Shown here piece by piece: positions 1 to 13,052 of a stretch of 64,000 bases of DNA (position 1 is its first letter; every line of letters starts with the position of its first letter). Below the pieces are notes generated by a model. That model searched no databases. It was not told where the DNA came from and saw only the letters and a list, made by a program, of their open reading frames with translations. Source of the stretch: Rhytidiadelphus loreus (lineage: Eukaryota; Streptophyta; Bryopsida; Hypnales; Hylocomiaceae). The translations under genes were made by a program, and so were the position numbers. Where the stretch lies: contig OX344763.1 of the NCBI GenBank assembly GCA_947034895.1, positions 51,025,025 through 51,089,024 on the forward strand, given 5' to 3'.

Positions 1-290
1 CTTCATGAAATTTTTTCCTCGTGATAAAAAACATGTGAAGTACAAGATCTTACGGTTAGATGTTGTAAAAAACATTTTTTTCCACATGTTGAGGCAAATG
101 CAAGAGAAAAAACAGTTTTGCGTCCCTTTTTGTGTAATGACTTTGGGACTTTAGGGGTAAATAGTTCCATGAGAATGAAAGGAACCTGAGTCATATTTCA
201 TATTAATGCTGATTTCAATATGCAAGGTATTGAGCCTCTAAAAAATTTGCATTTGAAAATGTGAAGACCCTATTGTCTTTTCAAAAACAT
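1..290. other. Non-coding segment related to part of the 47-53 kb insertion
   Basis: No gene is visible. The first ~80 bases align in the same orientation with about 52710-52790, near the right end of the second hAT-type insertion, including a shared block AGTACAAGATCTTACGGTTA. This segment lies just past the stop of the hAT transposase and so is probably that element's 3' non-coding part; the element's left end would be outside the window. Confidence 0.5.
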
Positions 291-3200
291 TCAACGTCTT
301 CCATGCCTAAGAATGCTCACAAAAGTATTTGCATTTGCTTCTTGTACTATTGGTTCATTACCACCAATTTCTTCGAGTGGACCTTGTCGAGGCACCGGCC
401 CCCTGTAATCACTATCTCCTGGAACCTCACCATCTTCACCTATAGTACCACCAATGGATGCACCATCATCATTGGAATGATTGGATGGTGCACTATCACT
501 TTCGCTGGAGGCCTCATCATTGCGGTTTCGTTGTGGTCGAGCTATAGAAGACAACGTCCGAAGAGGTCGTTGGCCCGTTGCGTCCATAATGCCATCTGTA
601 TTGGGCCCTCCCGTTTGAACTTCTCTTAAAAATGGTTGGGAAGCCGCTTCTTCCCTCCTCAGCCTTCTACGTGCTCTAGTATTCACACGTTCACTGGTAG
701 TACCTTGTAGTCGTGGACGCTTCCCTCGATTATTGGCATGTACAGGTGGCCGCAATGAATTCGTATTTCTAGTCACACGTTGTGACACCATACCAGCCAA
801 TCGTGTACCTACCGACGAAGTTGGTTCGTGTGGACGAACTTCAGAACTAGACGGCCTTGATGAACTTTGGATTTGTAGATTTTCCAATACTGGCATCTGC
901 TGTTGTGCAACCGAGACTCGATTTGGAGGGGGCATATGTGCTTCTCCACCTTGAGGGGGCCCTTCTCTACGAGTGGTCCTCATGGGCAAGGACGGTGGTA
1001 TTACTACTTCTTCTTCACGTCCTCTTCCAACGTCAACCCCATCTCTGTCTATTGTGGCATCAATTTGTACATCCATAGGATCTGGACTTAGTGGTCTCGG
1101 TGCCACAACGTCCTCATTTGTATTGCCCCCACTTGGCCCAGCATTCCACGTTTGTGGCATTCGTGGTGGACTTCCTTGATGTCCCTCGGAGTCATTGTCG
1201 TTATTATCCCCTTCTTCAAAGTCAAATACGGATGCATCAATTAGAGGACGCACTCCTCCCGCCCCACGAAATCTATCAAACGGTGGCTCATCATCGTCAT
1301 TGGAACTATCATCTGAATCGTCATCATCTGGATCAGAGCGAACCGAACTACGGTCTAGACCATCAGATTCATCTGTCATGGAATCCTCTGACATCATGTT
1401 TTCAGTGTACCACCTTGTCGGATTTGTTGCAGCCCTTTCTCTTAGAGTCTTGGAATTGGTATAAATGTAAACCAATTCCTCAGCACGCTCAGATGTCAAT
1501 CTATTGCGTGATTTGTTGTGGACAAACGAATACATGCTCCAATTGCATTCACAGGACGATGCAAAACACACTTGTGCGAGGATCTTTTTGGCAATCGGTG
1601 CAAGTGTACGAGCACCGGCTCCGAGAAGGTCCCATCATTTGTGAGGCTGCAAATTCAAGGTGTTTACATCAGGGAGTCCACTGAAAATGCCTCGCCGATC
1701 TCTAAATGCTTGGTACTCAGACAAAGCTGACGCAAATGCTTGATCTCCAACCGCCAATTTGCGCAGAACTCTCAATATGGCTTCTCTTGCCTCATCATCA
1801 TCCATTAGCAAGACTTCGTCAAGTAAAAAGGGATTCAATAGAGCCCCGGCGTAATGCAAATCCGTCCTGAGCATGTCCCAACGCTTGTAGAAATCATCGA
1901 TGGCGGAAATTGCATACCGTGGCTCTAATGAAAATGGTGGATCCCTCAAAGATAAAACATGCTTTTCCACCTTTTTCATCACAAGCCATGCCTTGTCCAA
2001 GCACGGGTGCTTTCCATCAAACTTCGAAGAGCCATCAACACGGGCTCCACTATGTGCACAAAGTTTAAACATCTCCTCCAAAATTCATCCGTTCGCACAT
2101 ATCGTCGCACATCATTAGCTTTTCTTTGCTTTTGACTGGATGCCAATCTCTGCGTGTACTCATTCCACTACGGATCGTGGACTGTCGATTCTACCGCTTC
2201 CCTCACCTCCACCAAACGTTCGATCATGAGGAACATGGTTGCAAAGTGTGTTTGAACGGGATTTTTCAAAACGTGATTAGGAGAATGTCGTCGAAAGATT
2301 GCAAGTGGCATGTGATGCGTTCGAATGTATTTCACAATTAACTTGGCTTTCTTGACCATACTTGTAATCCAATCTTGTTTTCCCCAATCTTCAAGTAGAA
2401 GGTCAAGTGCATGTGCTGAACACCCTTGAAAATATATGTGTGGAAATCTACGAATTAATAGAGCGCCAGCGGCCAACATGTTTGCTGCATTGTCTGTACA
2501 AACTTGTACCACGTTTTGTGCCCCTACCTTGTCAATGTAATCACCCATGCAATTAGCCATGTAAGTAGCATCTTTGCATTCGCCTGTTGTGTCTATCGAT
2601 CCAAGAAATACCTCTCCACTTGTACATGCCAACATGACATTCATCAATGGTCGATGTGTCACATTATCCCATCCATCAGAGCATATTGTAACGCCATACT
2701 TGTGGATTGGTGCCCTTGTCTTCTCTGCTACAATTGCTGCCACTTCATCTTTTGTAGATTTTATGAGCTTTGTACAAAGTGCATGGTACGCTGGAGGTTT
2801 GTAGCCAACTCTCGATTCCGATGTTAATTTCATTGCATCCAAAAAAGCAGGATGCCTCACTACATTGAATGGTATATTGGCTTCATAGAAAAACTTAGCC
2901 CACTTCTTGTCTAGTACTTGCTTGTTTGATGCGTTCATTCCATCTTGTCCAGACAATTGCCTCATCGATCGACTGTGGGTCAAATTAGGAATGGGCGCCT
3001 CCGATGATCGTACTTGAGAGCTTTGCCCTCCAGTGTTTTCTCCTCCATCATTTCCTGAGATTGAAGCATCAGGTTGTTGCTCGCCACGTACTACACTTGG
3101 TAGTATCGTTGATGGTGATGTCACTTCCACGTCGCGTCCAGGTCCATGCAAAGTGTCCGTAGGTATATGTCCTCCACAATTCCAAAACATTACCTTCACG

Positions 3201-3379
3201 GCTGCATTGACTTTAGTGCACGCTCTCACTCCCTGGACGGTGTCGTTTTGTCTGTATCCCAAATGGAAAAGCAACCGATCCTTTCGGTAGCTTAGCAAAG
3301 TTTCGCAAAACTTGCAAGCAACTTTTCCATCTGGCCGTAGTGTGTACCAAGGTTCCCACTGTGATCTTCCTCCACCCAT
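291..3379 (-). pseudogene. hAT-superfamily transposase (BED-like zinc finger, DUF659, C-terminal dimerisation domain), broken
   Basis: Reading leftward from ATG at 3377-3379, the product starts with a BED-like finger (CKFCETLL, with the His pair in a FHLGYR context). A DUF659/RNase H-like core follows (ICSDGWDN, VCTDNAANM, FQGCSAHALDLLL), and near the C end the hAT dimerisation block CNWSMYSFVHNKSRNRL. After that comes an acidic, proline-rich tail of about 390 residues, longer than usual. Family knowledge: hAT transposases cut and paste DNA and make 8-bp duplications. Damage seen: in-frame TAG at 2168-2170, a frameshift near 2030, and TGA at 1635-1637; all parts on either side still match the family in order. 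Upstream, a pyrimidine-rich tract ending GGTGCAG (~3410) looks like a splice acceptor, so a 5' exon may lie further right. The next features rightward are its dyad array and terminal repeat. Confidence 0.85.
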
Positions 3380-3694
3380 TGCTCTTATCTGTCCTCTTCT
3401 ACCTGCCCCTGCACCAAAAAAAAGATTAGTATTATGTTTGAAATGTGATGTGGCAACAACACTTGTTGCTCTCACAACAAGTGCCACCACAACACACTCT
3501 TCTTGGACTTCGCTCTACCGCAATGGTTGTACTCCAACCAAGACATGAAAGGCAAAATCAGCAAGGGAAAGTAATCTTGAATAGGCGGAAGTCCATAATA
3601 TACACCTTGAAGCCCTCCCTAAAATCCTAAACCCTAAACCCAGCTAGACGGACATCCGGCTGATGGGGTGGACTCTAAACCCGCAGCCCCGCAC

Positions 3695-3990
3695 CCTAAA
3701 CCGTCCAAGCGGCGACTGTCCCGTCCAGCAATATTCCGGTCCAGGGGACGGGACGGTTTCCCGTTCAGAGGACGGATTCGTGTCCAAGGGACGGATTATC
3801 GTCCTGGAGACGAGAATTCCGTCCAGGAGACGACTTCTTCGTCCAGAGACGGGCTCTCCGTCCAGGGAACGGCTTACCGTCCAGGGGACGGCTTACCGTC
3901 TAGAGGACGGCTTATCGTCCAGAGGACAGCTTACCGTCCAGGGGACGGATGGGCTCTCCGTCCAAGAGACAGATGTCCATTCGGCGACGG
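3695..3990. repeat. Subterminal array of CCGTCC-AGG-GGACGG dyads
   Basis: About fourteen imperfect units of roughly 20 bp, best form CTTACCGTCCAGGGGACGG, each with 6-bp arms (CCGTCC/GGACGG) around a 3-bp centre. They sit between the transposase start and the terminal repeat at 4165. Further GTCCGGAC-type dyads continue toward the terminus (4080-4155). hAT transposases are known to bind subterminal repeats, so this is the expected place for such sites. ORFs on both strands across it come from the repeat and are not genes. Confidence 0.75.
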
Positions 3991-4150
3991 AATGACCGTC
4001 CAGGATACGGCCCGACGCCGTCGCAGACTGGACAGACTTCATCCGCGCCACGGATGGTCCCGTCAGTATCGGCGACGGGCTGTGACGCATCAGGATACGT
4101 CCGAACGGACTCGTCATGACATCCGGACGTAAAAAGCCAACGTCACGTCC

Positions 4151-4165
4151 GGATAGACAACCCTG
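4151..4165 (-). repeat. hAT terminal inverted repeat (5' end of element)
   Basis: The sequence ends ...GACAACCCTG at 4165; on the minus strand it reads CAGGGTTGTCTATCC. The first ten bases are identical to the left terminus of the two complete insertions at 23037 and 47423. The partner terminus should lie left of base 1, so the 8-bp target duplication (right copy would be CCGCCACT, 4166-4173) cannot be checked here. Confidence 0.7.
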
Positions 4166-4929
4166 CCGCCACTAGTTAATCTTATCAGAAATCCACCAAA
4201 GAAGATTTTCTACAGTGAAAGCTTCTCCATAGTTAGTTTCCACATCTTTGGTCATTTGACAACAAGAAATTAGTGATGTGATGAAGTAGGGGATTTCAAT
4301 TATTTTGTCACGGTAGTGAATTCTACCACACTTACAATGGAAGGGCATTACAACATCTATAACATTGACTTCTGGCTTTTCAAAGCTACAACCATAATCC
4401 TAAGTGAGCTCTTCATACGCTGAAATGTTTTCTTGTGCAAAGAATGCAACATGGAAGAATCTTGGGTCCTCATTGCCTACTTTGATGCCTACTTTGACAA
4501 GCACATCAATGAAGTTGGCATCATCACACCTACAAAATAAAGCAACACTAAGATTGGACACAACACAAGGACCATCAACCATCATATTATAGATTATTTA
4601 TTAAAATCACAAGGCACAAGTAGTAGATATCTGTAGTTTAGAAAACGATTGACATATCCTTTAATAGTGCTATCTATGCACAATGCCACATCATTGGTTG
4701 CAAACTCCTTGGAATTTCAATTAGTGTTAGTGCTAGCGTGAACAATTTTGATTTTGCCAATTTTTCCAAAGCCCTCCATTGCATGAGCTCAACATTTGTA
4801 ACGATCTTTCCTACATATTCAAAGAGAAAAGTACCCTTTGAAACTTTTTACTCTGCCCACAATCCCCAACCGTTCTATCTAGTCCAAATAACTTCTATGG
4901 AAATGCATAATCCTCTCTAAACCACTCTA

Positions 4930-5620
4930 TTGCCACAAGAACTACTACAAGTGCAAAATGTACAAATTAAATTACAACAAGTACAATAATAAAACCATAT
5001 TGACCATTAAATACTAGCAACCCTAATACCTGTACAAACTATACAAATTGTATTACAACAAGTACAACAACAAATACAACAAGAATGACTATACTAAACA
5101 TTAAGTACTAACATGATAAACACCTATACAAACTGTACAAATTATATTACAAGTACAACAAGAAGGACCGTACTAAACATTAAGTACTAACAAGATAAAC
5201 ACCTAATTATACGAACTATACAAATTATATTACAACAAGTACAACAAAAAGGACCATACTAAACATTAAGTACTAACAAGATAAACACCTAATTATACGA
5301 ACTCTACAAATTATATTACAATAAGTACAACAAGAAGGACCATACTAAATATTAAATACTAACATGATAAACACCTATACGAATAGTACAAATTATGTTA
5401 CAACAAGTACAACAAGAAGGACCATACTAAACATTAAGTACTAATAGGATAAACACCTAATTATACGAACTATACAAATTATATTACAACAAGTACAATA
5501 AGAAGGACCATACTAAACATTAAATACTAACATGATAAACACATGTACGAATTGTACAAATTATATTACAACAAGTACAACAACAAGGACTATATTGAAT
5601 ATGTAAGTACAAATCAAGAA
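4930..5620. repeat. AT-rich minisatellite, alternating 82/86-bp period
   Basis: The phrase TACAAATTATATTACAAC recurs at about 5219, 5305, 5387, 5473 and 5555 (steps 86, 82, 86, 82), with diverged copies to the left. Each unit contains AGTACAAC, GGACCATACTAAAC and GATAAACACCTA. No coding potential. Confidence 0.8.
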
Positions 5621-5884
5621 CCAAAAAATATGTAGGTAACAATGTACCAAGAACATTATCAACCTATACAAACTTGTATTATAGAAATACATAAAATACA
5701 ATTGCAAGGGAAATAGTAAACATCAAAAACAGATCAAGTACAAATTAGTGCACTCCAAACATCCATCAGTAAGCGTGCTCCTCTTGCAAAGCACAAACCT
5801 GCAAGCACATCTTCACAACTCGCTAGCACTCCAAATTTGTGCCTCCTCCAAGCTTACCTCTTTCCCTTACAACCTCTTCATTCT

Positions 5885-6430
5885 GTTACAATGTATACAA
5901 ATTTATATGCACAATACAACTCGGAAGTAGAGTTTGGTCACTAACTTCTTCCATACCCCGAATTGCAATTTGTGCATTAGATTAGACCATCAGAAAACTC
6001 ACAACAAAACAATGACATGGAGATCTTAACTCTAAACCCAATGCATTCTTTTCAAGAGGAAAAAAGTAGTAAACTAGTGGTAAATTAATTCAAATAATGG
6101 ACCGGTATAACAAAATCATAGGGAAGGAGAGACACAAAGCAGTGGGGAGTAAGGACACACCTTAATCTGGCTTAAGAGAATAATACACCTCCAAAAACCT
6201 TTGAAAATATTACAAGTAACTATACCTAATTTGTATGCAAGAGGTGGATAGGAACTAAATGCACAGGAAAATGATACAATGAGTATAAATTGTATATATA
6301 ATACAACTCAAAAGTGGGTTTTAGAGACATGCTTCTTCCACAACCTGAAGCGACATTCAAGCATTATAGTGTGGGCCACAAGAACTCTGATACAACAAAA
6401 TGGCATCAAGATCTAAACCCTAAACAAAGA
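5885..6430. repeat. Pair of diverged direct repeats (~150 bp, ~385 bp apart)
   Basis: 5885-6040 and 6270-6430 share the same order of words: AATACAACTC, then AGAGTTT or GGTTTTAGAG, CTTCTTCCA, ACAACAAAA, ATGGCATCAAGATCT and TCTAAACCC. They look like an old tandem duplication. Confidence 0.5.
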
Positions 6431-7139
6431 GGAAGATAACCTATTACAATAAGATCACAGGACAAGCAATGAAGTGCAGAAAAGCACCTACTATTACAAC
6501 AAAATCATAGGACAAAAACTGAATTAGGCACCTCCAAAAGCAACACTCGTAGCAGCAAGCTTCTAAATGCAATGCATGTTGACAGCTTGAATTGGGATTT
6601 TCACGCACGGAAAACCACCCTAAATAAAAACAAAACACACTTGGAATAAGATGGAGGTGCACAAGCTGTAAAATTGTCTACAGCAATAGAACAACAAGAG
6701 AACCAAAAACAATATAGGACAGAACATAATGAAAACATAATGCACACTCAAGTCACCTCGCTGTATTTGCGCAACAGATCATTCCAAATGTCGACACAAC
6801 AAACCCTCTTTTTTCACTCTCCACACCATTCGTAAGTCATGGCAAGTAGCAAAGGGCACGAAACATAGATGCAACAAAACCAACAACAACTATACGAACT
6901 TCACAAAACACAAAGGACCCACACTTGAGGTCACACGATGAGAGAGACATTTCCGCCCTAGCCTATCACTGGTCATCTTGGAATTCCAACTGGGTACCAC
7001 CAGTCATGTCTTGGTTGGATGTGACTGCTTGCTTCCAAAAAACCAGTAAAAAACTAAAAATCATGACTACAATGATTGCAAGGAAGTGTTGTGAATGTGA
7101 TGCATTTTGAACTATAATTTTTCCTCCAAACAATGTATT

Positions 7140-8700
7140 GGAAGTTTCAAAAAATTAGAATTTTTGGTTACCGATGGATTCCATATTATAACAAATAATA
7201 GGCACTTTTAAACTTATAGCTTAAGTAATACATCATAATAAGATTAAGTAAATGGGTGTTTTTATTTTATTTTATTCTAAATGAATCGTAATAATAGAAA
7301 TAAATGGTTAATGAAAAACAATGGGTATTAGTGTATCAGTGTCCTTATGAAATGGATATTTTTATTTCTTATGAAATAAATATTCAAAGGTAGTGAAGGA
7401 AAAAATGGATTTATAATCAAAATAATTAGTAATGGAAAAAATGTGTATTCTTGTTTTTATTGTTTTATAAATAAACATATTCTTTGATCCTAAAACAAAG
7501 TGATGAATGCTCTTATTCTTATAAAATAAATATTCAAACTTAGTAATGGAAAAAAACAGATAATGAAAATAATTAGGTACTTGTATTCTTATGAAACAAA
7601 TACTTAACGCTAGTAAAAGAAACCCAATCTAGTATTAGAAAAAATATATTCTTGTTCTTATCGCTCTATAAAATAATATTCTTTGACTCTAAACCTAAGT
7701 GATAGGTGCTCTTATTTTTATAAAAGAAATATAGAACCTTAGCAATGGAAAAAAAATAGATATTCTTATTCCTATGACAAAAATACTTCATGTTGGTAAA
7801 GATACAAAAATTGATAATAAAGGAGTAGATTATAAAAAAAAAATGGGTATTTTTATTCTTATGAAAGAAATACTCCATGTTGGTAAAGAAATAAAAATGG
7901 ATAATGGAAAAAAGGGCATCCATATTCTTATATCCCAAGTACTCAATAGATGTAATTTTTTAAATTAAAGGTTGATTCAATGATAATTGGTATTTTCATT
8001 CTTGTAGAATAAATATTCAATGGTGGATAAAGAAGAAATAATTTAAATATTCTTTTAAAAAAAATCAATTGAGGATACTAAATTTTAAATTAGCTTGGAT
8101 ACTCTTCTTATGCACAAAATTGGGTACTCTTATAGTATGGCAAGCAACTAACGCAATCAACTAAAATAAGGTGCTTTCATTATTAAATTCAAGATTATAA
8201 CAAATGATTGAATGATTAAAATAAAAGAAGTCTTTTTTTTCTGTTATACAAAAAACAACTTAACGATATAAAAAAATACTGGTTGCAAAATGCTAGATAC
8301 AAAAACCAAGATTCAATGGTATTATATAAAGAAAGAAGATGTGTATTCCATGTTATAAAGGAAAAATTACACAACAAAATGAAACAATGGTATTCTTATT
8401 GACAATACAAATGGAAGATTCAATGACAATAAAAATCAAAGGAGGTGTATTCTTATTCTTGAAAAGGGAAAAATCAATGACAATAGTTTTTTTTTCTTAT
8501 CCAAAAAATTTTCAATAAAAAATAATAAATGAAGAACATCTACCTTTTAAAAAAAAAATACTAAATCATACTATTGAAGCCTTCAATAAGAATTTTTACT
8601 TTTGTAAATTGAAATTTTGTGATCTTATAAAAGAAAAAAATCAATCAAGAGAGGTTATTCTTATTCTTATAATTGAAATACTCAACCTAAAAAAAAACAA
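7140..8700. repeat. Degenerate AT-rich tandem repeat
   Basis: Diverged units built from ATTCTTATTCTTATGAAA, AAATATTCAA and TAGTAATGGAAAAAA recur roughly every 70-90 bases. Short ORFs here (7666-7938 minus, 7774-7968 plus) are low-complexity by-products. Confidence 0.65.
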
Positions 8701-8902
8701 TGAACTGAATTTTGAACTATATACATGAAATGCAGAACAAGTAGGTTTATTTTCATGAACCCTAAATCCTAAATCATATAAAATGAGAACATATATATAT
8801 TTCTTAAATCAACAAAAATTATATGAAACAAGAATGCCTCATTTTATGGACACCTGTTCTTTAGAAAACAATACCAAGACAAAATAAAATGTATAAGGCT
8901 TC

Positions 8903-8935
8903 TTAGGGTTTAGGGTATAGGGTTTAGGGTATAGA
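8903..8935 (+). repeat. Interstitial telomere-like TTTAGGG repeats
   Basis: A short run of TTAGGGTTTAGGG mixed with TATAGGG. Similar traces occur at 3630-3645 (reverse orientation) and 28125-28147. It supports a plant/green-algal type telomere repeat but is too short to be a telomere. Confidence 0.6.
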
Positions 8936-10891
8936 CTTCTTATAATAAGAGAATCTTGAACTAAAATTAAACACATGAGCTAGTATTTGGGTACATTCAG
9001 AAAAAGTTTTTTTGTGTGCATGGGATACCAAACTTTGGATGCTTGAATGAGAATAAAGGTCCCTTTGTTTTTGGAATGTGCAAAAGGCAATTTAGGTTCA
9101 TGGTGAATTTATATTTAGACAAGACAATGGATAAAGGTTATTGGTCAAGTACATACAACATGCACATTCATATACAATCTAAGAGTTGCAATGGAAGCCT
9201 CTAATCATTTGAAGAGCACTATGTCAAGTATCTTAATCCAATAGTATGTGTATCATGACATTTAAAAAAAATTGCGAAGAGAATATGTGTGTCATCAAAT
9301 TTCATTATAATTTTAGCCAAGAAGCCAGGTGTGACAGAATCTGCCGTCTGTGCTAAAGAAGTTGGAAAGCTCGTTGTCCTTGGAGAAAATGTGGCTGCAA
9401 TCAAACCATTCTTTGTCGGATGCCATCATACCCTAAAACACAAAATGAAAAGTTCTGTAAGCGCATCTAAAAATGTACATGATATACCCTAAGTTGTACA
9501 TATTATACATTCATGGTACAACTAAATTTATCGTCTTGTTGTAAGCACTTGTACAATGTTGTAAGCACTTGTATACAAAAAGGTCAATGCCTCCAGTTTG
9601 TATCAAAAAACGTACCTAATGTAATCCAAATTGTAAAAGATTGTACAATGATTGTACGAGTGAACTAATACAGTGATTGTACGAGTGACCTTTTTGTAAG
9701 AAGAACAATAACATTTGCGGAAGAACTATTGATGAAGTAGGTCCTGTAATATATGGCACAAACAACACAAAAATTCTAAAACTTTAGCTTGGTACTACAC
9801 AACAAGTCAGAAATCTAAAAGACTAAATCAACAAGTCAAAAACCTCACTCCGTCGCTTGCAGCTCCAACGCCACCAAGGTGCAACTCTTCACTCAGTTGC
9901 TTCTTTAGACTGAAACCGCAAAGTGTATAAGTGCAAAGGTTGATTCAAATTTTTTTGAAATGTATAGGAAGAAATCTTACTGCAAAAAGCACTACATACT
10001 GCGGATCGTGTTAGGTGAATCCTAAATTAGATAGTACATGCCAGATGATGATTGGTCCAAGATGTACAAACTGTATGCACAATACAAACAAGTACCAACC
10101 GCAAACCCTAAAACGTTCTACCAGATTCAAGCTGAAAATTGGAGAAGAAATCTCCGATAGAGAAATTTGAAGGCAAAATATAATTTTTTGGAAAATTAAA
10201 TGTTGGCCCATCTCAACCTTGATGCTCTCTACCAGAAAAGAAAAGAAAACAATAAAAAAAACAATTTAAGGTCAATATTTGGCCTTCATACCAAAATCAC
10301 ACATTTGCTAGGATATTTTCTTATGTAGATTCCAAAACACTCATTAAATGCCTAGTCTAAGTAGTTAAACATAAGAGCTATGGATTTAGCTCTTTGAATT
10401 GTAAAAATGAAATCCTAAACTAGGCAAAAAAAAGTACAACAATGCTAAAGTTGAATCTGTGACAGTACAAACATTAAATGTTTGTACTCCGTACAATAAA
10501 TTAATAGATGAAAATCACTTTTTGTTATGCAATTATCAAAGTATGCAAGATGCAAGACTCCGATCTATTTTTTTTTTTTAAGTCACAAAAACTATAAGAA
10601 AATTGACTCCAAACTTTCATGCTGTGCAAAAATTATGCCGTGCAAAAATTATGCCGTGACTACGATTTTGGACAACCGTAGTGTGCTTTTATCCCAAGTT
10701 ACTATGTTTGTGAATGTCCATTACTAACTATATTATTATCTTGTCTGCAATTTTTAGAAATTGAATTTGGAAGAGATGTTGGACTTGCCATCGTGTAATT
10801 TATCCAAAACGGTGCACAACAAGTGGCTACAAATGTCTGAAAAGTGAGAAAACATCTTGTTTGACGCCACATGTGATGACAATATCCGTGC

Positions 10892-12386
10892 TTGGATGCA
10901 AATGACAAACTACCGTGCATAGTCAAATTAGGCAAGGCAAATGCCAATGCCAATTTCCTATCCCGACAGAGAGCATCGGAAGCGGTAGAGGGCATTTTGG
11001 CTAAATTTCTGAATGAATTCCTGGAAGAGGATCCTGAGTGTTTGGGATTGGAGATCATGACTCTGTCAGAAGAAGTGGTGTACCATCTTGGATGAGATGT
11101 TGGTTCAGAGTTCCAAGAGATAATTGATTTTCTGATGGAACATCGATATCCAATTGGATACTCATGGGAGGAGAAGATTATATTTCACCAAAAGGTAGCA
11201 CCATATTCTTTGATCCATGGGGTGTTGTTCAAATTGGGAACAAATGAATAGTTGAGAAGATGTCTAGAGAATAAGGAAAGGTGACAAGTAATGAGTGCCC
11301 TCCATTCCGGATCCTTAGGTGGACACTTTGCAGCTCTTACAATTGTGAATCGGATCCGCATGTCCGGATATTGGTGGCCCTCCATGATCAGGGATGTTAG
11401 AAATTTTGTGAGCAGTTGTGATTAGTGCCAAAGGACGAGGGCTCTTGCATTTAGGAACCAATTATCCCTCTTGCCCCATTTGAAAAATGGGGGATTGACT
11501 TCATCGGGCCAATCAATCCGGCCAGCACCTGGAAGAAGAGATATATCATTTTAGCTACGGATTATGCAACCAAGTGGGTGGAAGCAAGGGCGTCAAGGAA
11601 GAATGATGCCTCAACCGCGGCGACCTTTTTGTTTGAAGAGATTATGATGAGGTTTGGTCATCCGTTGGAACTAGAAGAACCCACTTCCTCAATGATATTA
11701 TTGAAAACATAACATCTACTTACCAAATCAAACACAGGAAGACCACACCGTACAATCCAAAGGCAAATGGGCTTACGGAGAGAGCTAACGGGATCGTAGG
11801 AAAGAGTTTAAACAAAATGGTTTCCGCACATAAGATAGATTGGGACCGACAACTAGCTTCCACAGTCCATGCTTACAACACCTCAGACAAAACCACCACG
11901 AGCAAAAGTCCGTTCTTTTTAATATTTGGACAAGCAGTGTTGCACAAAATAGAAGTGGAGATTGAAACTTTGCGAGTCATGGCCTCCAGAAATGGGAATC
12001 AATTTCCGGATTTGGCATTCCGGTTACTAGCGATTGAGGATCTCGAGGAAACTCGAGGTGATGCTCTAGAGCGCACGATAGCTATCCAGCACAAGAGAAA
12101 GGAGAAATTTGATGCAAGGTTGCCGAAGGACTACGAAGTGTTGGAAGGAAGATTAGTTTTACTTTATGACAACCGTCATGAAGAGTTTCCAGATAAGCTT
12201 CACATAAGATGGATGGGACCTTATCGAGTAAGCTGGATCTTTTCCAACGGTTCACTTCAACTTGAGGATCTCCAAGGGATACCACTTGATACAAGAACCA
12301 ATGGTTCCAGAATCAAGAGATATAACTTAGAAACCTTTTCTGATCCAGATTCGGATTCAAATACTTTTTATCCAGATCACATCTAA
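10892..12386 (+). pseudogene. Ty3/gypsy RNase H end and integrase, broken
   Basis: The left part ends in an RNase H-tail-like GKANANANFLSR. It continues into the integrase zinc-binding domain (ALHSGSLGGHFA, GYWWPSM, SSCD-stop-CQRT) and the catalytic core (WGIDFIGP, ATDYATKWVEA, then TTPYNPKANGLTERANG with the conserved Glu). It ends with an open 189-codon C-terminal part (11817-12386) holding the DKLHIRWMGPYRV chromodomain-adjacent block. Damage: TGA at 11093-11095, TAG at 11249-11251, TGA at 11282-11284, TAG at 11423-11425 (where the family has Gln), and a short deletion near 11672-11680. That deletion shifts the frame and removes the segment carrying the second catalytic Asp. No reverse transcriptase is visible to the left, so the element is truncated. 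Confidence 0.85.
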
Positions 12387-13052
12387 GTTTTCTAGTTTAG
12401 TGCTCGTAGAGACGCTCACATTTGAAAATGAGGTGATGTCGTACACCAAAATGAAGAATGTAGGTTTGTTAGGAAGAAAGTAGGAACAATTTGGGAGTAT
12501 TAGCAAAAAATTTCGTTGATCAAATGGATAATTTAGGAATATTCCCACATTTAACATTTCATTACTATGAGGGTAACAGTAAGAAGATAAAAATGTTAAG
12601 AATAGGAATTAAGTTTTCCAGTCATAACCGGAAACCGGAACTGGATTTGAATCCGTCAGACAAAGAAGCGAGTTACTAAACCAATCAGATATTGATTGTA
12701 GACTGCTATTGGAGAATAACGGAACCCTACCGGGTTCCGATTTGATAGACTAGAGTCTATGGGCCCTACCGGAGGAGTAGTGAGACCATTCAAACGTATC
12801 AGATCCTCCTCCATAATGATGGAAACAGCTGTCTTCCAATGGCAGTGACTGTTCCAAGTAAACGAGTTAGGATTAGCTAATCTTACTTAACTTTTAGTTT
12901 GGTAAACTAGTAGTATCCTTCTGAGCACTCAGAGTGGTTTTTGTGCTTGAAGGAGTAGAGAGTTGATTTTCCGTATCCAAAGGTGAGGAACGGGATCCAC
13001 TGGTCTATAGCTTGTAGTATCATTTGTTTGAGCAATTGAGGGAACTGCATTT
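12387..13052. other. Post-integrase non-coding region, possible LTR remnant
   Basis: No coding signal. CCGGAA/ACCGG words become frequent from about 12620, as in the gag-like copies. I could not define LTR boundaries (no paired copy with TG...CA ends found by eye). Confidence 0.4.

Larger units (their letters stand above)
4166..10740. other. AT-rich gene-free stretch
   Basis: No ORF longer than about 90 codons and no recognisable protein motif on either strand. It holds several repeat blocks listed separately. Around 9480-9700 there are short repeats built on TTGTACAA/GTACGAGTGA words resembling those of the 5-kb minisatellite. Confidence 0.7.

Noticed and set aside
261..1684. Plus-strand ORFs opposite the hAT transposase C-terminus
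   Set aside because: Shadows of the minus-strand frame, whose product has clear hAT motifs.
3663..4132. Overlapping ORFs on both strands beside the hAT end
   Set aside because: They translate the CCGTCC-AGG-GGACGG array.
8903..8935. Telomere
   Set aside because: Only a few TTTAGGG-like units inside AT-rich DNA; best seen as an interstitial remnant.
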